From Paenibacillus sp. MMS20-IR301 (lineage in GTDB: Bacteria; Bacillota; Bacilli; Paenibacillales; Paenibacillaceae), in the NCBI RefSeq assembly GCF_032302195.1, contig NZ_CP135275.1, positions 1,054,001 through 1,118,000 on the forward strand: a stretch of 64,000 nt of DNA. Reading direction: 5' to 3'. This document shows, one piece after another, positions 25,782-32,319 of the stretch; position 1 is the first letter of the stretch; each line of letters starts with the position of its first letter. A program made the translations under genes and the position numbers. The notes under the pieces were generated by a model, which ran no database searches, was not told the DNA's origin, and worked only from the letters and a program-made list of their open reading frames with translations.

Positions 25782-26809
25782 AAAGCATACGTTTTTGGCT
25801 GACCCTGCTCCTGTGCAGTGTATTATGGGTCTCTGTCTCTTCCTGCTTCAATTCGTCACCGGCCTACATCAGCACGAATAAGACGCGTAATATCCATCTG
25901 ATTGTCAAGATGAACAAAGGGGATTACTGGAATACGGTCAAGCTGGGAGCAGAGGCTGCAGCCAAGGAGTTCAATGTCAAGCTGACCTTCAAAGCGCCGG
26001 ATTCAGAGAGTGACATCGATGAACAGGTAACGATGGTCGAGGATTCCATTAAGGAGAAGGCGGACGTCATCATTCTCGCTGCCAGCAGCTACATGGGACT
26101 GGCACAGGTAGTAGACCAGGCGGCTTATTCCAAAATCCCCGTGATCTCGGTCGATGCGGAGGTCGGGTCGGCCAGAGTCCAGACTTATGTCGGCTCAAAC
26201 GGCTATGAGGCCGGGCAGAAGTCAGCGGAACGGCTGATTCAGCTGTTGAACGGCTATGGCGAGATCGGGATTGTCAATTTTACCAATGCTTCTGTGAATA
26301 CCGGCAATACCAGCTCGGGGTCCACAGGAAGTATTGATTTCGGAGCCCGGGATGCGGACGAGCGGGAGAAGGGATTCCTTAACTATGCAGCCCGTTATAC
26401 GAATGTGAAGGTTGTGCAGATCTCGTATACCTCTTCCAGTACTGCAGATGCGGAAGCTCTGACCCGGGAGATGGTGGCAAACCATCCTAATCTGCGCGGC
26501 ATTGCCACATTGAATGAAATTGCTTCCCAGGGAGCGGCCAAAGTAATACAAAATTCAGGGTTGGACAATATAAAGATGGTTGCGTTTGACAGCTCTCCCT
26601 CCATGATGGAGCTGCTGCAGGAAGGGACGGTTCAGGCTACGGTTATCCAGAATCCGTTCAGCAACGGATATCTGGCTGTGAAATATGCAGTGGAAGCTCT
26701 TGAGGGCGTAGCTGTACCGGAGCGCGTGGATACCGGCACCAAGCTGATTGATCTGGAGAATATGCTGTGGCCGGAGAATCAGAAGCTGCTGTTTCCGTTT
26801 GTCAGATAG
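25778..26809 (+). CDS. Sugar-binding lipoprotein of the LacI/RbsB fold, likely sensor partner of the kinase
   Basis: The 343-residue product has a signal peptide with lipobox VSSC (Cys ~23) and a Peripla_BP_4-type sugar-binding domain. Visible are IHLIVKMNKGDYWNTVKLGA, ADVIILAASSYMGLAQVVDQA and VAFDSSPSMMELLQEGTVQATVIQNPF (quoted in part). The start is GTG 25778 overlapping the kinase stop, with AAGGAGGAG upstream. Because it is translationally coupled to the kinase rather than to the transporter, which has its own binding protein (MglB), a role as a sugar sensor for the kinase is likely. Comparable kinase-associated sugar-binding lipoproteins are known in Clostridia and Paenibacillus-type genomes. 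Confidence 0.88.
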   Translation: MKSIRFWLTLLLCSVLWVSVSSCFNSSPAYISTNKTRNIHLIVKMNKGDYWNTVKLGAEAAAKEFNVKLTFKAPDSESDIDEQVTMVEDSIKEKADVIILAASSYMGLAQVVDQAAYSKIPVISVDAEVGSARVQTYVGSNGYEAGQKSAERLIQLLNGYGEIGIVNFTNASVNTGNTSSGSTGSIDFGARDADEREKGFLNYAARYTNVKVVQISYTSSSTADAEALTREMVANHPNLRGIATLNEIASQGAAKVIQNSGLDNIKMVAFDSSPSMMELLQEGTVQATVIQNPFSNGYLAVKYAVEALEGVAVPERVDTGTKLIDLENMLWPENQKLLFPFVR

Positions 26810-26866
26810 AACTTTGTGGGGAATTTTAGACATTAGAATTTTCATGGAAATGAGTAGTATTTTATA

Positions 26867-26895
26867 TTCGCAACCGTTTTCACGTAGGGCATAAT
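26867..26895 (+). promoter_or_regulatory. Candidate promoter of mglB
   Basis: TTCGCA (26867-26872), 17 bases, CATAAT (26890-26895), with the start codon 64 bases downstream. The weak -35 would fit an activator-dependent promoter. No clear terminator separates the signalling operon from mglB, so read-through is also possible. Confidence 0.4.
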
Positions 26896-26958
26896 AAGGA
26901 TGTACCCGGGACACAACGGGATAACAAAAAAGAAATATCCTCAGGAGGTCAACTAATT

Positions 26959-28035
26959 ATGAAAAAAATCACTTCCGTTCTACTCGCTAGTGCATTGCTT
27001 GGTGCTGCTCTTGCAGGCTGCGGCGGCAACAACAACGCAGCTAACACTGGTAACACCGCTAATACAGGAAACACTGCTAACACAACTAACTCCGGTGCTG
27101 CTGAAACTCCAAAAGTGGGCGTAGCCATTTACAAATTCGACGACACCTTCATGACGGGTGTCCGCAACGCAATCGATTCCGCTGCCAAAGGGATTGCCAC
27201 TGTGGATATCGTAGACAGCCAGAACTCCCAGCCTACCCAAAACGACAAGGTGGATCTGTTCATCACCAAAAAATATGACGGCATGCTGATCAACCCGGTT
27301 GACCGCACCGCTGCCGGCGTGATCATCGACAAAGCCAAAACAGCTGACATTCCGGTTGTCTTCCTGAACCGCGAACCGCTTCCAGAGGATATGAAGAAAT
27401 GGGATAAAGTGTACTATGTAGGTGCTAAAGCAGAAGAATCCGGCACCATGTCCGGCCAACTGATTGTAGACTACTGGAAGGCTCACCCTGAAGCTGACAA
27501 GAACGGCGACGGCGTACTGCAATACGTAATGCTCAAAGGCGAACCGGGACACCAGGATGCTGAGCTGCGTACTACGTACTCCATCCAGGCGATCGAAGAT
27601 GCCGGTATCAAGGTTGAGAAGCTTGCTGAAGATACAGCCATGTGGGACCGCGTAAAAGGTCAAGAAAAAATGGCAGCCTTCCTCGGCTCCCACGGCGACA
27701 AGATCGAAGCCGTTCTGGCCAACAATGATGACATGGCTCTCGGCGCAATCGAAGCCCTGAAGGCTCAAGGCTACTTCTCTGGCGACAAATACATGCCGGT
27801 TGTAGGCGTTGACGCAACAGCTCCTGCGGTTCAAGCGCTGCAAGACGGAACCATGCTCGGAACCGTACTGAACGATGCCAACAACCAAGGTAAAGCGGCA
27901 ATCGTGCTGGCTTCCCTGCTGGCTAAGGGCGAAACGCCTACCAAAGAAAACGTAGGCTTCGACATCACTGACAACCAATATGTATGGATCTCCTACAAAA
28001 AGATCACTAAAGATAACGTAGCTGACGCTAAGTAA
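26959..28035 (+). CDS. mglB: Galactose/glucose-type ABC transporter substrate-binding lipoprotein
   Basis: A 358-residue extracellular lipoprotein (lipobox LAGC, Cys ~21) with an Asn/Thr/Gly-rich tether (~24-50) and a periplasmic-binding domain. The EF-hand-like calcium loop DKNGDGVLQ (~178-186) matches the calcium site of E. coli MglB and distinguishes it from ribose-binding proteins. Other matching stretches are DRTAAGVIIDKAK, ANNDDMALGAIEALKAQG and VVGVDATAPAVQALQDG. ATG 26959 follows AGGAGG. Composition is slightly different from neighbours, with many AAC/GCT codons as expected of a highly expressed gene. A strong hairpin follows its stop. Confidence 0.94.
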   Translation: MKKITSVLLASALLGAALAGCGGNNNAANTGNTANTGNTANTTNSGAAETPKVGVAIYKFDDTFMTGVRNAIDSAAKGIATVDIVDSQNSQPTQNDKVDLFITKKYDGMLINPVDRTAAGVIIDKAKTADIPVVFLNREPLPEDMKKWDKVYYVGAKAEESGTMSGQLIVDYWKAHPEADKNGDGVLQYVMLKGEPGHQDAELRTTYSIQAIEDAGIKVEKLAEDTAMWDRVKGQEKMAAFLGSHGDKIEAVLANNDDMALGAIEALKAQGYFSGDKYMPVVGVDATAPAVQALQDGTMLGTVLNDANNQGKAAIVLASLLAKGETPTKENVGFDITDNQYVWISYKKITKDNVADAK

Positions 28036-28079
28036 TAGTCAGGACAGCTCCAGATACAGATAAGCAGTATATAGAACAA

Positions 28080-28109
28080 TCCCGGAGGGCGGCCGTCCGC
28101 TCTCCGGAA
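28080..28109 (+). promoter_or_regulatory. Intercistronic hairpin between mglB and mglA
   Basis: CCGGAG (28082-28087) and CTCCGG (28102-28107) with inner GGCGG/CCGCT pairing form a stable hairpin. No T run follows. Such structures commonly protect the upstream binding-protein message and reduce transporter-gene levels; that role is inferred. Confidence 0.5.
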
Positions 28110-28187
28110 TTCCTTTCGGGTAGGGAACAGGATGGAACCGCTGTGCCTCTCATGGAAAAAGAAAAAAAGCGTAGGGGGCGTAACAAC

Positions 28188-29699
28188 ATGGCAAATACGG
28201 AGTTTTTGCTGGAAATGAACGGCATTACCAAAGAATTTCCCGGCGTTAAGGCGCTGGACGGAGTCAGTATCAAGGTAAGACCGGGTTCAGTTCATGCACT
28301 CATGGGCGAAAACGGCGCAGGCAAATCTACATTAATGAAATGTCTCTTTGGAATTTATTCGCCGGATGCCGGCGAGATCTTTCTGGATGGTGAGAAAGCA
28401 AGCATCTCGAACTCCAACGATGCACTCAAGCACGGAATCTCGATGATTCACCAGGAGCTGCACCCCGTACCCTTCCGCAGCGTCATGGAGAACATCTGGC
28501 TAGGACGTTTTCCGACCAAGGGCATCGGACCCATTCAGTTCATTGACCACAAAAAAATGTTCACGGACACGGAAAATTTATTTAAAGATCTGGATATCGA
28601 TCTGAATCCCGAAACTTTGGTGGGCAAGCTGTCCGTATCCAAGGTCCAATCCATTGAAATCGCGAAGGCTGTCTCTTTTCATTCACGCGTCATTGTCATG
28701 GATGAACCAACCTCTTCCCTGACCAGTGTAGAAGTTGAGCATTTGTTCCGGATTATCCGGGATTTGCAAAAAAGAGGCGTAGCTATTATCTATATATCTC
28801 ACAAGATGGAAGAGATTCTGGAAATCTCTGATGAAGTAACCATCATGCGTGACGGTAAAAAGATCGGAACCTGGCCGTCTGCTGAGCTGACTACGGACCT
28901 GATTATCTCCCGGATGGTCGGCCGTGATCTGACGAACCGTTTCCCTGAACGCAGCAATGTGCCGGGTGAGGTGTTCATGAAGGTGGAAGGACTAACTTCA
29001 CCGGAGCCCAGATCCTTTAAGGATGTCTCCTTTGAGCTAAGACGCGGTGAAATTCTTGGTGTCGGCGGTCTCGTCGGCGCGCAGCGTACCGAAGTCATTG
29101 AAGCGTTGTTTGGTCTTCGGGCTATCAAATCCGGATCGATCTCCATCGCCGGCAAGAAGGTCAAGATCAACTCCCCGCAGGATGCCAAGAAGCATGGACT
29201 GGCTCTATTGACCGAAGAACGTCGTGTAACAGGGATATTCCCAGTTTTATCTGTGCACGAGAACGGAGCCATTGCCAACCTGGACCGTTATAAAACCCCC
29301 TACTTCCTGCTGAACGGCCGGAAGAAGAAGGCTGAAGTGGATAAGATGATCGAGAAGCTGCGAACCAAGACACCAACGACCAAGACGCAGATCATGAATC
29401 TCTCCGGCGGTAACCAGCAGAAGGTACTGCTGGCCAGATGGCTGCTCACCGAACCGGAAGTCCTGCTTCTGGATGAGCCGACCCGCGGGATCGATGTCGG
29501 GGCCAAATTCGAAATTTATACGATTATTGCCGACCTGGCGAAGCAGGGGAAAAGCATTATCATGATTTCATCGGAAATGCCGGAGCTGCTGGGGATGTCT
29601 GACCGGGTCATGGTCATGTCGGAGGGACGGCTTACAGGAATATTAGAAGGCGAGCAGGCTACGGAAACCGAAGTTATGCGACTCGCTGCACAGCATTAG
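28188..29699 (+). CDS. mglA: Galactose-type ABC transporter ATP-binding protein (two ATPase domains)
   Basis: The 503-residue ATPase of a CUT2-class sugar importer. The first domain has Walker A GENGAGKST (~40), signature KLSVSKVQSIEIAKA and Walker B VIVMDEPTSSL. The second domain has a degenerate Walker A (GGLVGAQRTE), as usual in this family, but an intact LSGGNQQKVLLARWL and LLLDEPTRGID. ATG 28188 (MANTEFLLEMNGITK) sits behind AGGGGG. A longer frame back to 28143 has no ribosome site. It pairs with the permease at 29751. Confidence 0.94.
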   Translation: MANTEFLLEMNGITKEFPGVKALDGVSIKVRPGSVHALMGENGAGKSTLMKCLFGIYSPDAGEIFLDGEKASISNSNDALKHGISMIHQELHPVPFRSVMENIWLGRFPTKGIGPIQFIDHKKMFTDTENLFKDLDIDLNPETLVGKLSVSKVQSIEIAKAVSFHSRVIVMDEPTSSLTSVEVEHLFRIIRDLQKRGVAIIYISHKMEEILEISDEVTIMRDGKKIGTWPSAELTTDLIISRMVGRDLTNRFPERSNVPGEVFMKVEGLTSPEPRSFKDVSFELRRGEILGVGGLVGAQRTEVIEALFGLRAIKSGSISIAGKKVKINSPQDAKKHGLALLTEERRVTGIFPVLSVHENGAIANLDRYKTPYFLLNGRKKKAEVDKMIEKLRTKTPTTKTQIMNLSGGNQQKVLLARWLLTEPEVLLLDEPTRGIDVGAKFEIYTIIADLAKQGKSIIMISSEMPELLGMSDRVMVMSEGRLTGILEGEQATETEVMRLAAQH

Positions 29700-29750
29700 G
29701 AGTACGGATAGGAGAATATGCACGCGTAATTTTAAGGGGGATCACTACTA

Positions 29751-30758
29751 ATGAATGTTAAAAAAGCGCAGTCCTTTGTGACTCAAAACGCAATATACAT
29801 CGTACTGGTTATTCTGATTATGGGGATCATCATCTACGAACCAAGCTTTATGTCCATCAACACTTTGCGTGACGTACTGATTCAGTCGTCTACCCGCGTA
29901 ATCATCGCGCTGGGCGTAGCCTTTATCCTCATCACAGCCGGTACGGACTTGTCCGCAGGACGCGTAGTCGGGTTCACGGCGGTTATCTCCGCCTCCATGC
30001 TTCAGATACCGGATTACTCCCGCCGGTTCTTCCCTGATCTGCCGCAAGTGCAGGTATGGCTGCCCATCCTGATTGCCATTGTTGCCGGTCTGCTCTGCGG
30101 TCTCGTCAATGGGATTATCGTCTCGAAGCTCAATGTACCGCCATTTATCGCAACACTGGGCACCATGCTCATCGTATACGGACTGAACTCCCTGTACTTC
30201 GATATGGACCCGAACCAGTCGCAGCCGATCGGCGGCCTGCGCCCTGACTTCACCAAAATCGGCTCCGGCTTCATCGGCAGCGGCCAATATTCGATTCCCT
30301 ACATCGTGCTTATAGCCCTGGCGGTCGCCGCCATCGTATGGGTGCTGTTCAACAAAACTAAGCTGGGCAAGAACATGTACGCTATCGGCGGCAACATGCA
30401 GGCAGCCAAGGTTTCCGGGATCAATGTATCCAAGAACCTGATCTACATCTACGCGATTGCCGGTGCCCTGTACGGTCTGGCTGGTGTGCTTGAAGCAGCA
30501 AGAACAGGCGGCGCAACCAACAACTATGGTAATATGTACGAGCTTGACGCTATCGCGGCCTGCGTAGTCGGCGGCGTATCCACAACCGGCGGTATCGGTA
30601 CTGTTCCAGGCGTACTCGTCGGTGTTATCATCTTCACCCTGATTAACTACGGCTTAACCTTTATCGGCATCAGCCCTTACTACCAGCTGATTATCAAAGG
30701 CCTAATCATCATCGCGGCGGTATCGTTTGATATGCGTAAATACTCATCGAAGAAGTAA
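29751..30758 (+). CDS. mglC: Galactose-type ABC transporter permease
   Basis: A 335-residue CUT2-family inner-membrane permease with eight or more hydrophobic segments. The conserved GTDLSAGRVVGFTAVISA is near residue 65, the family motif NVPPFIATLGTMLIVYGLNS near 126, and AIGGNMQAAKVSGINV near 208. ATG 29751 follows AAGGGGG. Last gene of the sugar module (regulator, kinase, sensor lipoprotein, MglB, MglA, MglC). A repeat fragment and a bidirectional terminator follow. Confidence 0.94.
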   Translation: MNVKKAQSFVTQNAIYIVLVILIMGIIIYEPSFMSINTLRDVLIQSSTRVIIALGVAFILITAGTDLSAGRVVGFTAVISASMLQIPDYSRRFFPDLPQVQVWLPILIAIVAGLLCGLVNGIIVSKLNVPPFIATLGTMLIVYGLNSLYFDMDPNQSQPIGGLRPDFTKIGSGFIGSGQYSIPYIVLIALAVAAIVWVLFNKTKLGKNMYAIGGNMQAAKVSGINVSKNLIYIYAIAGALYGLAGVLEAARTGGATNNYGNMYELDAIAACVVGGVSTTGGIGTVPGVLVGVIIFTLINYGLTFIGISPYYQLIIKGLIIIAAVSFDMRKYSSKK

Positions 30759-30778
30759 ACGGGGTTCGGTGATTAGTC

Positions 30779-30805
30779 GTAACTGCGGTGAATGTTTGGA
30801 CTTCC
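30779..30805 (-). repeat. Fragment of the structured intergenic repeat (3' end, minus orientation)
   Basis: The minus-strand sequence GGAAGTCCAAACATTCACCG continuing to CAGTTAC is nearly identical to the last ~27 bases of the elements at 31999-32176 and 40734-40872. The rest of the element is absent here. Confidence 0.65.
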
Positions 30806-30838
30806 TCCCATCACCTCACCCGGGTGGGGGAGGGTACC

Positions 30839-30873
30839 AAAAAGCGTTTGCGGAATACCGCAAACGCTTTTTG
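30839..30873. terminator. Bidirectional terminator after mglC
   Basis: AAAAAGCGTTTGCGG (30839-30853) pairs perfectly with CCGCAAACGCTTTTT (30858-30872) around AATA, giving T runs on both strands. Confidence 0.93.
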
Positions 30874-31167
30874 GCGTAGTGATTTTACTGGCTGCGTGGC
30901 TCCAAACCGCCTAAATACCGCAGTGTCCGGACTGCTGCAAACCCAAAAGTAACTATTATATAGCTTGAACTGGAAAGCTATATGTTGATTTAGAATTGCT
31001 GAACGGCCGAAATTCATTCTAATGTATTCACCGCCTATCCGCGCGACAGCTTAGAGTATACGATGGTTGGCGTTCACTCCAACTAAGGAAGCTAAACGTG
31101 TCAAATACAATCCAAATCTGACCCAAACCACAGCCTTTATTCGCTCAAAAAAAGTCATTTGGGCGGA

Positions 31168-31303
31168 CTTACGGACATGACGGCCCTTATCCGCCGCTTA
31201 TCGTGGACATACTCCGCTTTTCCGGTGAAATAACGGCGCTCATGTCCGTAAGACCGGCACTCAGGTACCTTTCCGCAGGCTTAACGTCTCTCATGTCCGT
31301 AAC
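31168..31303. repeat. Cluster of TCATGTCCGTAAG-type repeats
   Basis: A 13-bp motif occurs inverted at 31168-31180 (CTTACGGACATGA) and direct at 31240-31252 and 31291-31303 (TCATGTCCGTAAG/C). A weaker GTGGACATAC lies at 31203-31212. Flanks also recur (TTTCCGG..AACGGCGC versus TTTCCGCAGGCTTAACGTCTC). The stretch lies in a 1.5-kb gap (30759-32319) with no convincing gene; short ORFs there lack ribosome sites. Confidence 0.55.
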
Positions 31304-31423
31304 GCTAAGCTAGTCATTTGAACAACCGTTGCGTGGCTGGCTACTTCTCTAACGGAGGGAACATCAACCCATTTACTTGTACGCGGCAGCTCATTGTACA
31401 TGATTTTCCGCTTAAAGCTGAGT

Positions 31424-31463
31424 TTTGGACTTCCGGCCGCTGTTGTTTCCTATTTTTTTGATG
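31424..31463 (-). repeat. Fragment of the structured intergenic repeat (internal part, minus orientation)
   Basis: The minus strand of 31424-31447 reads AACAACAGCGGCCGGAAGTC plus CAAA, matching the 3' third of the structured repeat. The adjoining TATTTTTTTGATGAT (31450-31464) also recurs beside parE at 40640-40654. Confidence 0.55.
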
Positions 31464-31590
31464 ATTACTGCTGTTCATGGTGAAAATCCAGTAACGCAGG
31501 CGGTCACTGGCATCCTTACAGATCCCAGCCCCTCCTCCACCAATTCTCCTTTTTCTAAATTTTTATAGTTCAATCTATATAGCATGAAAT

Positions 31591-31762
31591 GTTGTACGTT
31601 GTACAACTCAGAAGCCTGAATAAATGGTCGTTTGGGCGGTTTGTTGTATGAAATGCAGGAATTTTCTATTAATCCGCCTTGTAGGAGGTGAAATGCTGCA
31701 TTCTGTGCAACAGTTTCAGTTTAAGGATAATTTTCTGAGGATAATGTTGTATTTTGTGCAGG
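31591..31762. repeat. Second ~50-bp-period array of TGYA...TGYRCAAC repeats
   Basis: Four copies begin near 31591 (TGTTGTACGTTGTACAACT), 31642 (TGTTGTATGAAATGCAGGA), 31695 (GCTGCATTCTGTGCAACAG) and 31744 (ATGTTGTATTTTGTGCAGG), at intervals of 51, 53 and 49 bp. The 80-bp piece spanning the last two is clearly related to 21660-21725. Spacers carry a central CCGCC or GGCGG. Confidence 0.6.
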
Positions 31763-31919
31763 CTCTTCAGTTCTGGCCTGGAATTAACCAATTTGCAGCT
31801 CACAATTGAATCACAAACAAATCTAGCCGATATAGCATGCTGCAGGCAATGAGCCTGTTGTCATGTTCTCATCATTACAGAGTTGAAAGGGCAGGCGAAG
31901 CAGCCCTTGAATACCCGGT

Positions 31920-31945
31920 AAACACCTTCCGAAAGGGTGTTTTTG
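31920..31945 (+). terminator. Terminator-like hairpin in gene-free region
   Basis: AAACACC (31920-31926) and GGTGTTT (31936-31942) followed by TTTG. No gene lies directly upstream on the plus strand, so it may end a small untranslated RNA or be a remnant. Confidence 0.4.
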
Positions 31946-31998
31946 TGTTGCTTTTAACGCTTTTAAGTTATTGACTGAACCAAAGAAAAAGGTAGAAA

Positions 31999-32176
31999 GT
32001 AACGGAGGGGAAGTTTGAGCTGGAGGAGCGTTAGCGCCCGCCTGAAAGCTTTCCGCAGGAAAGCTCACATCGGAAGCTTAAGCTAGGTTTGGATTTCTAC
32101 CGCGGACAGCGGAATAAATTCAGGAAATCCAAACCTAACAGCGGCCGGAAGTCCAAACATTCACCGCAGTTACGGC
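31999..32176 (+). repeat. Structured intergenic repeat, copy 1 (178 bp)
   Basis: Starts GTAACGGAGGGGAA and ends ACCGCAGTTACGGC. A perfect 13-bp stem (32085-32097 with 32124-32136) encloses an inner CCGC/GCGG hairpin. A second perfect hairpin AGCTTTCC/GGAAAGCT (32047-32065) is an insertion relative to the copy at 40734-40872. Ends carry inverted GTAAC/GTTAC. No ORF is conserved between copies. Confidence 0.7.
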
Positions 32177-32190
32177 AGATACTTTTAAAC

Positions 32191-32217
32191 GCCATCACGC
32201 CATCACGCCATCACGCC
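32191..32217. repeat. 8-bp tandem repeat
   Basis: Three exact units of GCCATCAC followed by a partial fourth, just downstream of the structured repeat. Probably a simple-sequence tract without function. Confidence 0.8.
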
Positions 32218-32319
32218 CCTTACGCTCTAACGCTCCTAACATTCCCAGGCACATAAACACCCTTTCCCCTCCGCCCTCATATTCTATAGGCAAATGCCTT
32301 TGTAAGGGAGAGCGACTGG

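Noticed and set aside
31624..31809. 61-codon plus-strand ORF inside the second ~50-bp array
   Set aside because: It is made up of the array repeats and is not preserved in the homologous array at 21556-21981.
31823..32068. 81-codon minus-strand ORF in the gap before the WG-repeat gene
   Set aside because: No good ribosome site, overlaps the start of the structured repeat and a terminator-like hairpin, and has no domain; treated as non-coding.
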